Shown here one piece after another: positions 26,935 to 35,860 of a stretch of DNA of 64,000 nucleotides. Below the pieces are notes generated by a model. That model made no database searches. It saw only the letters and a list, made by a program, of their open reading frames with translations, and was not told the origin of the DNA. A program made the position numbers and the translations under genes. Source of the stretch: Klebsiella sp. RHBSTW-00484 (GTDB lineage: Bacteria > Pseudomonadota > Gammaproteobacteria > Enterobacterales > Enterobacteriaceae); NCBI RefSeq assembly GCF_013705725.1, contig NZ_CP055481.1, forward strand, positions 372,001 through 436,000, written 5' to 3'. How positions within the stretch are numbered: position 1 is the stretch's first letter; every line of letters starts with the position of its first letter.

Positions 26935-29139
26935 TTACTTCTTACGTAATAGCCGCAACGCGTTGGCGGTGACCAGCACCGTCGCTCCGGTATCCGCTAG
27001 CACCGCCAGCCACAGGCCGGTCAGGCCGAGCAGGGTGGTGACTAGGAAGATCCCCTTCAGACCCAGCGCGATGGCGATGTTCTGCCGAATATTGGCGTGG
27101 GTGGCGCGGGCCAGCGAAATCATCTGCGCCAGCCCGGTTAAGCGGTTATGGGTTAACGCTGCGTCAGCGGTCTCCAGGGCGACGTCGGTGCCGCTACCCA
27201 TAGCGATACCTATAGTCGCGGCTTTCATTGCCGGGGCATCGTTGATACCGTCGCCGACCATGGCCAGCGGCGCGTCCGCGTTGAGCGCCATGACCGCCTG
27301 CACTTTATCCGCAGGCAGCAGCCCGGCGCGAAATTCCAGCCCCAGCTCGCTGGCGATAGCCGCCGCCGCGCGCGGATTATCACCGGTAAGGATCACCCCC
27401 TGAACGCCCAGTTGATGTAGCTCATCGACCGCCTGGCGAGCATCGTCGCGCAATGTATCGCGCAGCGCCAGAATCCCCAGCAGTACCTCATCGCGCATCA
27501 CCAGCACCACCGTTTGCCCGGCGCTTTCCAGTTGCTGAATACGTTCCTCATACTGCGGGTCGCTATTTTTGCTGGCGGCGCAAATTAGCACCCGACGGCC
27601 TTCTACTTCCGCCTCAATGCCGGAACCAGCCAGCGCGCGCTGGGCGTGGGCTAGCGGAATGGCGAGCTGGCGCTGTGCTGCCTCTCGGACCACGGCCTGG
27701 GCCAGCGGGTGGCTGGAGCCTTGCTCCACGGCGGCGGCCAGCGCCAGCAGATCGTTTTCAACGATTTCGGCGGTTGCGATAATGGCGGTGACCCGTGGCT
27801 GGCCGATGGTCAGGGTACCGGTTTTATCAAACGCGACCTGGCGCACGCGTCCTAACTGCTCCAGCGCCGCGCCGCCCTTAATCAACGCGCCGCGACGTGC
27901 CGCTACCGCCAGCCCGGAGGTAATCGCTGCCGGGGTGGAAATCACCAGCGCGCACGGGCAGCCAATCAGCAGCAGCGTTAAGCCTTTGTAGATCCACGGC
28001 ATCCATTCACTCGCAAACAGCAGCGGTGGCATGATGGCGACCAGCAGAGCGACGACCATAATCGCCGGGGTATAGATGCGGCTAAAGCGATCGATAAAAC
28101 GCTCAATTGGCGCCCGGCGCTCTTCCGCTTCTTCAATCAGCTTCAGGATGCGATCGATAGCGCTGTCGCCCGGCTCTGAGATAACCGTTAACTGGACCAG
28201 ACGATCGACGCTGGTTGCGCCTGCCGCCACCCGTTCACCCGCATTACGTTCTACCGGTACGGATTCACCGGTCAAAGCGCTCTCATCAAAGCTGGCGAAA
28301 GGAGACAACAGCTGACCATCAGCAGGCAGGCGGCCCCCGGCGGCGACTTCAATCACGTCGCCGGGACGCAGGTCGCGCTGGGCAACCGTTTCGCGCACGC
28401 CGTCGCGAATGCGAATTGCGGTGTCGGGTTTCAGCGCCATCAATGCGCTAACCCCCTGACGCGCGCGGCTGGCGGCCCAGCCCTCAAGACGTTCGCCAAT
28501 TAAGAACAGCAGCAGCACCATCGCTGCTTCGGCGGTCGCACCGATAAAGAGTGCGCCGATAGCTGCAACGCTCATCAGGGTTTCAATGGCGAACCAGCTT
28601 CCGCTTTTAATCAGGCGAAGCGCCTGACGGGCGACGGGCCACAGGCCGACGAGTGTGGTGGCGATGAACGCCAGTTCGCCAAAGGGATGGTTGAACTGCT
28701 CCAGCCCCCAGCTTAGCGCCATCATCACGACCAACGTGATAAGCGCCAGATTCTCGCGCAGCCACGAGGTTTTTTCCTCTTGCTGTGGCGCGTTTTCATC
28801 ACGCAGTTTGTAGCCTGCGGCGCGCACTGCGCTTTCGACCTGCGGGCGAATATCGGCATCAGCGCTGACCAGCAGTTTTTCAGTCGCGAACAGTACCTGA
28901 ACCTGACTGACGCCTGGCACCTGGCGAACCGCAGTTTCCACCTTGCGGGCGCAGGCCGCGCAATCCATTCCCTCGACCATCCAGCTATAGCGCGCGTTAT
29001 TCAGCGCTTCATTTTCGACGACGGTTTCGGCGGTACAAGCGTGGTCCGTGCAGCAGCTTTCAGGCGGCTGGGCAGCGGGCGCGAATTTTAATGAAGAGAA
29101 TTGTGGGACTTTTTTATCCTGCGATTCTGGAGTCGACAT
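26935..29139 (-). CDS. zntA: Zn(II)/Cd(II)/Pb(II)-exporting P-type ATPase
   Basis: A 734-residue P1B-type ATPase of the inner membrane that pumps Zn, Cd and Pb into the periplasm. Visible in order: a Cys-rich N-terminal stretch (CCTDHAC, residues 29-35), a heavy-metal-associated domain with GMDCAAC (57-63), the transmembrane metal site C394-P-C396, the phosphorylation motif D438-KTGT, and the GDGINDAPA hinge near residue 635. Length matches E. coli ZntA (732). The gene stands alone under a ZntR-type promoter directly upstream. Confidence 0.98.
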   Translation of the reverse strand: MSTPESQDKKVPQFSSLKFAPAAQPPESCCTDHACTAETVVENEALNNARYSWMVEGMDCAACARKVETAVRQVPGVSQVQVLFATEKLLVSADADIRPQVESAVRAAGYKLRDENAPQQEEKTSWLRENLALITLVVMMALSWGLEQFNHPFGELAFIATTLVGLWPVARQALRLIKSGSWFAIETLMSVAAIGALFIGATAEAAMVLLLFLIGERLEGWAASRARQGVSALMALKPDTAIRIRDGVRETVAQRDLRPGDVIEVAAGGRLPADGQLLSPFASFDESALTGESVPVERNAGERVAAGATSVDRLVQLTVISEPGDSAIDRILKLIEEAEERRAPIERFIDRFSRIYTPAIMVVALLVAIMPPLLFASEWMPWIYKGLTLLLIGCPCALVISTPAAITSGLAVAARRGALIKGGAALEQLGRVRQVAFDKTGTLTIGQPRVTAIIATAEIVENDLLALAAAVEQGSSHPLAQAVVREAAQRQLAIPLAHAQRALAGSGIEAEVEGRRVLICAASKNSDPQYEERIQQLESAGQTVVLVMRDEVLLGILALRDTLRDDARQAVDELHQLGVQGVILTGDNPRAAAAIASELGLEFRAGLLPADKVQAVMALNADAPLAMVGDGINDAPAMKAATIGIAMGSGTDVALETADAALTHNRLTGLAQMISLARATHANIRQNIAIALGLKGIFLVTTLLGLTGLWLAVLADTGATVLVTANALRLLRKK

Positions 29140-29177
29140 AGGACCCTCCGGGTAATGATAATTTTCTCATTACCCGA

Positions 29178-29209
29178 ATGATACACTCTGGAGTCGACTC
29201 CAGAGTCAA
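29178..29209 (-). promoter_or_regulatory. zntA promoter with ZntR (MerR-family) operator
   Basis: Minus-strand -35 TTGACT (29209-29204) and -10 TATCAT (29183-29178) are separated by 20 bp instead of 17, the hallmark of MerR-type promoters. The spacer holds the palindrome CTGGAGTCGACTCCAG, the known ZntR half-sites seen in the E. coli zntA promoter. ZntR with bound zinc would twist this over-long spacer and activate transcription. The zntR gene itself is not in the window. Confidence 0.93.
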
Positions 29210-29217
29210 GCGCTTAA

Positions 29218-29844
29218 TTACAAATAAAGTGCGCGGACGATCAGGAAGTGCCCGGCGAAGTAAAACGCGGAGGAGATGGCGTTATCGGCACGGAAACGAC
29301 GGCGATAATGGCTGATAAGCCAGACGGCGTTGCCCAGCAGCAGGAATGCTGCGCCAACGAAGCCCGACAGCGCGGTATCCGTTGGGCGGGCGAACCACAA
29401 CTCACCGGCCAGCCAGACCATGACCAGCGTCATGCCGATAAAGGTAAACACCGGCATCCGCATCTCTTCCAGTCGGGTCCAGATAATCGCCAGCAGCAGA
29501 GCGCCGAGGATCAGCAAGATTAGCGGCAGCGGCCAGAAGAACGACAGCGTTAGCTGACTGGCAAACCAAATGGTGTAGAGCAGATGCGAGAGAAAGAACG
29601 CTCCCACGGCGTACATCACCCGCTGGCGAGGCAGCAACGTGAGCGCGTCGCCAACCAGCGAGGCGCAAAGACCGGCCAGCACCAGATAGCTGATGGCGTT
29701 GAACATTGGCGCTTGCCAGGCCAGTAACAGCAGCAGGATCAGCGTGACGGGCTTAAACACCCAACGCTGCCAGGCGGGCCCACGATAAGATGCATCGACG
29801 TAAAGCCATGCGGAGAAACAGACAGCAATAAATGACCAAAGCAT
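29218..29844 (-). CDS. yhhN: YhhN family membrane protein (TMEM86/lysoplasmalogenase-like)
   Basis: A 208-residue, very hydrophobic protein with about eight helices, homologous to E. coli YhhN and distantly to eukaryotic TMEM86 lysoplasmalogenases. Characteristic stretches are [33 protein letters not shown] with conserved acidic residues in the helices. The bacterial function is not established. It lies just upstream of the zntA promoter on the same strand, with the operator starting nine bases after its stop. Confidence 0.9.
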   Translation of the reverse strand: MLWSFIAVCFSAWLYVDASYRGPAWQRWVFKPVTLILLLLLAWQAPMFNAISYLVLAGLCASLVGDALTLLPRQRVMYAVGAFFLSHLLYTIWFASQLTLSFFWPLPLILLILGALLLAIIWTRLEEMRMPVFTFIGMTLVMVWLAGELWFARPTDTALSGFVGAAFLLLGNAVWLISHYRRRFRADNAISSAFYFAGHFLIVRALYL

Positions 29845-29974
29845 AGTAAGTCCCTGTATCTGTTATCATTAAGTAAGTGAGTGTACTGACAGTTCTGAAT
29901 CTCAGTGTAGTGGTTTGCTGAGGAAGATGACAATGTAATACTCTTATTCCTGATAATTCCTGGGGGCAAGGTGA

Positions 29975-30334
29975 ATGAGTAAAGTTCCGCTTTTTTTTAT
30001 GGTTGCCGTTGCCGTCATTGTGGTCGCCGCATCGTATCGTTATGTGCAGCAGCGTCGGGAAAAGATGGAGAACGAAGCCGCGCCGCTGTTACAAAAGCGG
30101 GTGGTGGTGAGCAACAAGCGGGAGAAGGTGCTTAACGATCGTCGCTCACGCCAGCAGACGGTGACGCCTGCCGGCAGCGAGATGCGTTATGAGGCCAGCT
30201 TCAGGCCGGAAGCTGGCGGGCTGGAAGTGGTTTTTCGTTTGCAGGCACCGCAGTATCATGCGCTGAGCGTCGGCGATAAAGGCACGCTGAGCTACAAGGG
30301 CTCGCAGTTTATGGCGTTTACGCCGGACCCCTGA
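29975..30334 (+). CDS. yhhM: DUF2500 family protein YhhM
   Basis: A 119-residue protein with a single N-terminal membrane helix (VPLFFMVAVAVIVVAASY) followed by a basic linker and a small beta-rich domain ending in GDKGTLSYKGSQFMAF. This is the DUF2500 arrangement of E. coli YhhM. Function unknown. A good ribosome-binding site (GGGGGCAAGG) precedes the start. Convergent with yhhL. Confidence 0.9.
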   Translation: MSKVPLFFMVAVAVIVVAASYRYVQQRREKMENEAAPLLQKRVVVSNKREKVLNDRRSRQQTVTPAGSEMRYEASFRPEAGGLEVVFRLQAPQYHALSVGDKGTLSYKGSQFMAFTPDP

Positions 30335-30348
30335 GCCATATTTGATGA

Positions 30349-30627
30349 CTACTTCTTCTTCAGGGTCGCCTTGAGCTTCTTTTGCCAGGCAACCAGTTCG
30401 AACACGCCGAAGACGAAAATCCGAACCTGCTCGAAGCGCCCCAGCGGCGGCATCTCTTTCGTCTGCGTCGCCTTCAGCAACGTCAACTGCAGACCGTGCA
30501 TCAGGATCATAAAGATCAGCGCCACGTTAACGAAGATATTCAGCGGCTTTGGGAACGGTTGAAACAGATTCAGCAATAAAAACGCCCACACGCACAGCAT
30601 CAGCAAGCGGCCAAAATTAATCAGCAT
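30349..30627 (-). CDS. yhhL: DUF1145 family inner-membrane protein YhhL
   Basis: A 92-residue protein with two membrane helices (MLCVWAFLLLNLF and ALIFMILMHGLQLTLL) separated by FQPFPKPLNIF, the DUF1145 signature seen in E. coli YhhL. The start at 30627 overlaps the 3' end of rsmD by 11 bases; a frame running back to 30747 is the rsmD sequence in another frame and is rejected. Likely co-transcribed with rsmD. Function unknown. Confidence 0.87.
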   Translation of the reverse strand: MLINFGRLLMLCVWAFLLLNLFQPFPKPLNIFVNVALIFMILMHGLQLTLLKATQTKEMPPLGRFEQVRIFVFGVFELVAWQKKLKATLKKK

Positions 30628-31213
30628 GGTTTTCTCCCTGGACCTCATGTTGGTAAAGGCGGTAGGCGACCTGTCCGGCCACTTTCTCTCGGTACAGATG
30701 CCAGCTTGCAGGCACCGGCGGTAAGCCGTTTTCGACTTCACTCTCAATGTAGATTAGTGCTTCATCGTTAAGCCAGCCGTTGCTTTCCAGCAATTTCAGC
30801 GTCTCTTCGAGTAGCCCTTTACGGAAAGGGGGATCGACAAACACGATATCGTGCGGCGTACCTGTCTGAGAAAGAAACGCTAAGGTATTGGTATTGACGA
30901 CTTTACCGTTGCTGGCCTTCAGCGTGGCCAGATTCTTTTGCAACTGTTGGGCGACGCCGCGCTCCATTTCCAGCAGCGTGGCGTTCGCCGCGTAGCGGGA
31001 TAGAGCTTCAAGGCCCAGTGCACCGCTACCGGCGAAGCAGTCGAGGCATTTTGCGTCGACGATGGTGGGTGATAGCCAGTTAAAAAGCGTTTCGCGAACC
31101 CGGTCGGTTGTCGGGCGCAGACCCGGGCTCTCCGGCACCGGTAATTTGCGGCCTCGCCATTGCCCGCCGATAATGCGGATCTGGCCGCTGCCTGCGTGGT
31201 TTGGTTTCTTCAT
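30617..31213 (-). CDS. rsmD: 16S rRNA (guanine(966)-N2)-methyltransferase
   Basis: A 198-residue Rossmann-fold methyltransferase that methylates G966 of 16S rRNA in the small subunit. The SAM-binding motif LDCFAGSGALGLEALSR and the catalytic (D/N)PP(F/Y) motif as DPPF are visible. The start MKKPNH at 31213 matches E. coli; an ATG four codons upstream (31225) is possible. Divergent from ftsY, with about 190 bases between them; yhhL follows in the same operon. Confidence 0.95.
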   Translation of the reverse strand: MKKPNHAGSGQIRIIGGQWRGRKLPVPESPGLRPTTDRVRETLFNWLSPTIVDAKCLDCFAGSGALGLEALSRYAANATLLEMERGVAQQLQKNLATLKASNGKVVNTNTLAFLSQTGTPHDIVFVDPPFRKGLLEETLKLLESNGWLNDEALIYIESEVENGLPPVPASWHLYREKVAGQVAYRLYQHEVQGENHAD

Positions 31214-31406
31214 TTTTTTGCTCAAGTCTCAACTTCCGGGCTGCTATTCTAACGATCGATAGCGGTTGACGAAACCTTAATCCGGGGGCGGTGATGCGAG
31301 TTAAGTTAAGTGGTAGACTATCCGACTAATTTCATCATTTTTTCAGCTTCCGCGACAGATATGCCGAAGCTGTGCCATGAATAAACAGCGAGGAGTGTAG
31401 TCGCAA

Positions 31407-32969
31407 ATGGCGAAAGACAAGAAACGTGGCTTCTTTTCCTGGCTGGGCTTTGGACAAAAAGAGCAGGCGCAGGGAACAGAAACAGAACAAAAAGTAGAAG
31501 CTCAGCAAGAGGTTGAAGAGCAATCTCCGGCGGCTGAATCGCCAGTGGAAGCGGTTGTTGCGCCTGAAACGATTGAAGCGCCTACTGCGGAAAAAGAAGA
31601 TGCGGAAGCCTTCGCTGCCGATATCGTTGAGGTAACCGAGCAGGTTGTGGAGAACGAGCAGCCGCAGTCGGTCGTTGAAGCCCCGGTTGCTGAAGAAAAT
31701 ATCGTCCCACCGGTCGCTTATCAACCTGAAGTTGTGGTTGAGGAGATTGTGGAACAGCCGGTGCCTGAAGAAGCCGTTGCCGAGCCACTGATTGAAGAAG
31801 TCATCGCCGAGCCGGTTGTTGCTGAAGCGGTGGCTGAAAATATACCGGAAGAGGTGATTGCCGAACCGGAAGTTGTGGTCGTTGAAGCGCTGACGGTTGA
31901 AGAACCGATAGAAGACGACGCGGAGCCGGAAATTTCTGACGAAGAGCTGGAAGCGCAGGCCCTGGCAGCAGCGGATGCGGCAGAAAATGCCATTGAAGTG
32001 GTGCCGGATGAAACCGTCGTCACGCAGCTTGAGCAAGAAAAACCGACCAAAGAAGGCTTCTTCGCTCGCCTCAAACGTAGCCTGGTAAAAACCAAACAGA
32101 ACCTCGGTTCCGGATTTATCAGCTTGTTCCGCGGCAAGAAAATCGACGATGATCTGTTTGAAGAGCTGGAAGAGCAACTGCTGATTGCCGATGTTGGCGT
32201 GGAGACCACCCGTAAGATCATCGCTAATCTTACCGAAGGCGCCAGCCGTAAACAGCTTCGCGACGCGGAAGCGCTATACGGCCTGCTGAAAGAAGAGATG
32301 GGCGATATTCTTGCTAAAGTGGACGAGCCGCTAAACGTTGAAGGCAAAACGCCATTTGTTATTCTGATGGTCGGCGTCAATGGTGTCGGTAAAACCACCA
32401 CCATCGGCAAGCTGGCGCGTCAGTTCGAGCAGCAGGGTAAATCGGTGATGCTTGCGGCAGGGGATACCTTTCGTGCGGCAGCCGTTGAACAGCTCCAGGT
32501 TTGGGGTCAGCGTAACAATATTCCAGTGATTGCACAGCACACCGGTGCGGACTCAGCATCGGTGATTTTCGATGCCATCCAGGCGGCGAAGGCGCGTAAT
32601 GTTGATGTCCTGATTGCCGATACCGCAGGCCGCCTGCAGAATAAATCGCACCTGATGGAAGAACTGAAGAAGATTGTCCGCGTCATGAAAAAACTGGATG
32701 TCGATGCGCCGCATGAAGTCATGCTGACGATTGACGCCAGCACCGGGCAGAACGCGATTAGCCAGGCCAAACTGTTCCATGAAGCGGTTGGACTGACCGG
32801 TATCACCTTGACTAAGCTGGATGGTACCGCCAAAGGCGGGGTTATCTTCTCGGTTGCTGACCAGTTCAGTATTCCAATTCGCTATATCGGTGTTGGCGAA
32901 CGTATTGAAGATCTGCGTCCGTTTAATGCGGGCGACTTTATTGAGGCACTTTTTGCCCGAGAGGATTAA
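31407..32969 (+). CDS. ftsY: Signal recognition particle receptor FtsY
   Basis: A 520-residue SRP GTPase receptor that delivers ribosome-nascent chains to SecYEG. It begins with a membrane-binding amphipathic segment (KKRGFFSWLGFGQKE), then a long acidic A domain (about residues 20-215) rich in E, V, A and P. The conserved NG domain follows, with the P-loop GVNGVGKTT near residue 326, DTAGR and TKLDG. It is slightly longer than E. coli FtsY (497), the extra length being in the A domain. First gene of ftsYEX. Confidence 0.97.
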   Translation: MAKDKKRGFFSWLGFGQKEQAQGTETEQKVEAQQEVEEQSPAAESPVEAVVAPETIEAPTAEKEDAEAFAADIVEVTEQVVENEQPQSVVEAPVAEENIVPPVAYQPEVVVEEIVEQPVPEEAVAEPLIEEVIAEPVVAEAVAENIPEEVIAEPEVVVVEALTVEEPIEDDAEPEISDEELEAQALAAADAAENAIEVVPDETVVTQLEQEKPTKEGFFARLKRSLVKTKQNLGSGFISLFRGKKIDDDLFEELEEQLLIADVGVETTRKIIANLTEGASRKQLRDAEALYGLLKEEMGDILAKVDEPLNVEGKTPFVILMVGVNGVGKTTTIGKLARQFEQQGKSVMLAAGDTFRAAAVEQLQVWGQRNNIPVIAQHTGADSASVIFDAIQAAKARNVDVLIADTAGRLQNKSHLMEELKKIVRVMKKLDVDAPHEVMLTIDASTGQNAISQAKLFHEAVGLTGITLTKLDGTAKGGVIFSVADQFSIPIRYIGVGERIEDLRPFNAGDFIEALFARED

Positions 32970-32971
32970 GA

Positions 32972-33640
32972 ATGATTCGCTTTGAACAAGTCAGCAAAGC
33001 CTATCTCGGTGGGAGACAAGCGCTGCAGGGGGTCAATTTCCACCTGCAGTCAGGCGAGATGGCGTTTCTGACCGGCCATTCCGGCGCGGGGAAAAGTACC
33101 CTGCTGAAGCTTATCTGCGGTATTGAACGGCCCAGCGCCGGGAAAATCTTATTTGGCGGCCACGATATTAGCCGTCTCAAAAGCCGTGAGGTGCCGTTTT
33201 TGCGCCGCCAAATCGGTATGATTTTCCAGGATCACCACCTGCTGATGGATCGCACCGTATTTGATAACGTGGCGATTCCGCTGATCATTGCGGGTGCCAG
33301 CGGAGATGATATTCGTCGTCGCGTATCGGCGGCGCTGGATAAAGTGGGTCTGCTGGACAAAGCGAAAAACCTTCCCATTCAGCTTTCGGGTGGTGAGCAG
33401 CAGCGTGTGGGGATTGCCCGCGCGGTGGTGAACAAGCCTGCGGTGCTGTTGGCGGATGAACCGACGGGTAACCTCGACGAAGCGCTGTCGGAAGGGATTT
33501 TACGTCTGTTTGAAGAGTTTAACCGCGTTGGGGTGACGGTTCTGATGGCAACGCATGCCCTGGGGCTTATCTCCAGCCGTCCGTACCGCGTCCTGTCCCT
33601 CAGCGACGGGCATATGCATGGAGGCCGCATCGGTGAATAA
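32972..33640 (+). CDS. ftsE: Cell division ATP-binding protein FtsE
   Basis: A 222-residue ABC ATPase with Walker [10 protein letters not shown], signature LSGGEQQR and Walker [10 protein letters not shown]. With FtsX it forms an inner-membrane complex at the divisome that activates septal amidases through EnvC. The start is three bases after the ftsY stop, and the 3' end overlaps ftsX by 8 bases. Confidence 0.97.
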   Translation: MIRFEQVSKAYLGGRQALQGVNFHLQSGEMAFLTGHSGAGKSTLLKLICGIERPSAGKILFGGHDISRLKSREVPFLRRQIGMIFQDHHLLMDRTVFDNVAIPLIIAGASGDDIRRRVSAALDKVGLLDKAKNLPIQLSGGEQQRVGIARAVVNKPAVLLADEPTGNLDEALSEGILRLFEEFNRVGVTVLMATHALGLISSRPYRVLSLSDGHMHGGRIGE

Positions 33641-34691
33641 ACGCGAAGCAATGAACCACATTCGCCGGTTCGGTAATCGATTCGATCGTTTTCGCAACAC
33701 GACGGGCGCAGGCGGTAGCGGCGGGCGCAATTCGTCAAAACGGCCAAAAGCGGCACCGAATCCGGCTTCCCGTAAGAGTAACGTGTTTAATGAACAGGTG
33801 CGCTACGCCTGGAACGGCGCGCTTCAGGATCTGAAAAGCACGCCGCTGGCGACTTTCCTGACGGTAATGGTGATCGCCATTTCACTGACGCTACCGAGCG
33901 TGTGCTACATGGTGTACAAAAACGTCAGCACCGCCGCGACGCAGTATTATCCGACGCCGCAAATCACCGTCTATCTGGAAAAAACGCTGGATGACGATGC
34001 CGCAGCAAGGGTTGTTGGCCAGCTACAGGCCGAGCAGGGCGTGGAAAAGGTAAACTACTTGTCGCGCGATGAAGCCCTTGGCGAGTTCCGTAACTGGTCG
34101 GGTTTTGGCGGCGCGCTGGATATGCTGGAAGAAAACCCGCTGCCGGCGGTCGCGATTGTGGTGCCGAAGATTGATTTCCAGAGCGTTGAGGCGCTGAACA
34201 CGCTGCGCGACCGCGTGAGTCATGTTCAGGGCGTTGATGAAGTGCGTATGGATGACAGCTGGTTTGCGCGGCTCTCGTCGTTGACCGGGCTGGTTGGGCG
34301 CGTTTCGGCGATGATCGGCGTGCTGATGATTGCGGCGGTATTCCTGGTTATCGGCAACAGCGTGCGTTTAAGCATCTTTGCCCGTCGCGATACCATCAAT
34401 GTGCAGAAACTTATTGGCGCGACCGATGGCTTTATTCTGCGTCCATTCCTGTACGGCGGCGCGCTGTTAGGTTTCTCCGGCGCATTTTTGTCGCTGATTC
34501 TGTCAGAAATTATGGTGATGCGGTTGTCGTCGGCGGTCACCGAAGTGGCGAAAGTGTTCGGTACTCAGTTCGAGCTCAGTGGTTTAGGTTTCGATGAATG
34601 CCTGTTGATGCTGCTGGTTTGTTCGATGATTGGCTGGGTTGCGGCCTGGCTGGCAACCGTTCAACATTTACGTCACTTTACTCCCGAGTAA
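33633..34691 (+). CDS. ftsX: Cell division protein FtsX
   Basis: A 352-residue membrane protein of the FtsX/MacB permease type, with a basic cytoplasmic N-terminus, four helices and a large periplasmic loop between helices 1 and 2 that recruits EnvC. The start is GTG at 33633 (codons for [12 protein letters not shown]), matching E. coli MNKRDAINHIRQ, and it overlaps ftsE by 8 bases. A longer frame back to 33555 would run inside ftsE and is rejected. The rpoH promoter region follows. Confidence 0.95.
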   Translation: MNKREAMNHIRRFGNRFDRFRNTTGAGGSGGRNSSKRPKAAPNPASRKSNVFNEQVRYAWNGALQDLKSTPLATFLTVMVIAISLTLPSVCYMVYKNVSTAATQYYPTPQITVYLEKTLDDDAAARVVGQLQAEQGVEKVNYLSRDEALGEFRNWSGFGGALDMLEENPLPAVAIVVPKIDFQSVEALNTLRDRVSHVQGVDEVRMDDSWFARLSSLTGLVGRVSAMIGVLMIAAVFLVIGNSVRLSIFARRDTINVQKLIGATDGFILRPFLYGGALLGFSGAFLSLILSEIMVMRLSSAVTEVAKVFGTQFELSGLGFDECLLMLLVCSMIGWVAAWLATVQHLRHFTPE

Positions 34692-34710
34692 TAAAAATCT
34701 GGTATAATCT

Positions 34711-34767
34711 TTCCCTGCACTGAATGTCTCTCTGCAGGGAAAGAGTCCCTGTCGGCTCTTCCCTTTA
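34711..34767 (+). other. Overlapping hairpins between ftsX and rpoH
   Basis: Two mutually exclusive stems can form here: TTCCCTGCA (34711-34719) with TGCAGGGAA (34733-34741), or GGGAAAGAG with CTCTTCCC just downstream, the latter followed by TTTAG. They lie 20 bases after the ftsX stop and upstream of the mapped rpoH promoter positions of E. coli. They may end ftsYEX transcripts in part, or fold in a long rpoH leader. The role is inferred. Confidence 0.4.
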
Positions 34768-34816
34768 GTTCATCTCCATGTCACATTTTGTGCGTAATCT
34801 ATACACATCATTGCAT

Positions 34817-34844
34817 GGAACTTGTGGATAAAATCACTGTCTGA
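34817..34844 (+). promoter_or_regulatory. Sigma-E (P3-type) promoter of rpoH
   Basis: GGAACTT (34817-34823) and TCTGA (34840-34844) are separated by 16 bases, matching the sigma-E consensus and the P3 promoter of E. coli rpoH. It would drive rpoH when envelope or extreme heat stress frees sigma-E. The start codon of rpoH is about 100 bases downstream. Confidence 0.85.
34822..34831 (-). promoter_or_regulatory. DnaA box overlapping the rpoH sigma-E promoter
   Basis: The sequence TTGTGGATAA reads TTATCCACAA on the minus strand, a perfect 9-mer DnaA box. It shares two bases with the sigma-E -35 element and lies in its spacer, so bound DnaA would compete with this RNA polymerase. DnaA repression of rpoH P3/P4 is known in E. 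coli, which supports the reading. Confidence 0.8.
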
Positions 34845-34947
34845 TACTAATGTGAGTGATATTCTCGTTGCTCATCAATGCTGGCATGTTTGTTGCTCCG
34901 TTGTGAGGACAGAATGATGTCAGAAGATATCGATTGAGAGGATTTGA

Positions 34948-35802
34948 ATGACCAAAGATATGCAAACTTTAGCCTTAGCCCCCGTTGGTAACCTGGAATC
35001 GTACATCCGGGCTGCGAACACTTGGCCGATGTTATCGGCTGATGAAGAGCGGGAGCTTGCTGAAAAGCTGCATTACCAGGGCGATCTGGAAGCAGCGAAA
35101 AAGCTGATCCTGTCTCACCTGCGCTTTGTTGTTCATATTGCTCGTAATTACTCGGGCTATGGCCTGCCGCAGGCGGATTTGATTCAGGAAGGTAATATCG
35201 GCCTGATGAAAGCCGTGCGCCGTTTTAACCCAGAAGTGGGCGTGCGCCTGGTTTCCTTCGCCGTGCACTGGATCAAAGCGGAAATTCACGAATACGTGCT
35301 GCGTAACTGGCGTATCGTGAAGGTCGCGACCACTAAAGCGCAGCGTAAGCTGTTCTTTAACCTGCGTAAAACTAAGCAGCGTCTGGGCTGGTTCAACCAG
35401 GATGAAGTGGAAATGGTTGCCCGTGAGCTGGGCGTGTCGAGCAAAGACGTGCGTGAGATGGAGTCACGTATGGCAGCGCAGGACATGACCTTCGATATGA
35501 CGTCGGATGATGAGTCCGATAGCCAGCCGATGGCACCGGTGCTCTATCTGCAGGATAAAACGTCTAACTTTGCCGACGGCATTGAAGACGATAACTGGGA
35601 AGAGCAGGCGGCGAATAAGCTGACCGACGCGATGCAGGGCCTCGACGAGCGTAGCCAGGATATTATCCGCGCCCGCTGGCTGGACGAAGATAACAAGTCC
35701 ACGCTGCAGGAACTGGCAGATCGTTACGGCGTTTCGGCTGAACGTGTACGTCAGCTTGAAAAGAACGCAATGAAAAAACTGCGCGCTGCTATCGAAGCCT
35801 AA
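34948..35802 (+). CDS. rpoH: RNA polymerase heat-shock sigma factor sigma-32
   Basis: A 284-residue sigma-70-family factor that directs transcription of chaperone and protease genes. Visible: region 2 ([26 protein letters not shown]), the family-specific RpoH box QRKLFFNLR at residues 132-140 between regions 2 and 3, and region 4.2 helix-turn-helix ([20 protein letters not shown]). Length equals E. coli RpoH. The ribosome-binding site is GAGAGGA. It stands alone, with a strong terminator just after it. Confidence 0.98.
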   Translation: MTKDMQTLALAPVGNLESYIRAANTWPMLSADEERELAEKLHYQGDLEAAKKLILSHLRFVVHIARNYSGYGLPQADLIQEGNIGLMKAVRRFNPEVGVRLVSFAVHWIKAEIHEYVLRNWRIVKVATTKAQRKLFFNLRKTKQRLGWFNQDEVEMVARELGVSSKDVREMESRMAAQDMTFDMTSDDESDSQPMAPVLYLQDKTSNFADGIEDDNWEEQAANKLTDAMQGLDERSQDIIRARWLDEDNKSTLQELADRYGVSAERVRQLEKNAMKKLRAAIEA

Positions 35803-35825
35803 TCTGAGCGCCAGCGCCCCCCGAT

Positions 35826-35860
35826 AACGCCCCACATTACGTTGGGGCGTTTTGTTTTTT
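35826..35860 (+). terminator. Rho-independent terminator of rpoH
   Basis: AACGCCCCA and TGGGGCGTT form a stem with a 7-8 base loop, followed by TTTGTTTTTT. It lies about 25 bases after the rpoH stop. The last codons and stop of the convergent MocR-type gene (stop at 35837-35839) lie inside the stem, so the hairpin is shared by both genes. Confidence 0.9.

Noticed and set aside
31335..32177. 280-codon minus-strand frame opposite the ftsY A domain
   Set aside because: Extremely rich in F, R, N and L, which is just the reverse reading of the acidic Glu/Val/Ala codons of FtsY. No start signal of its own.
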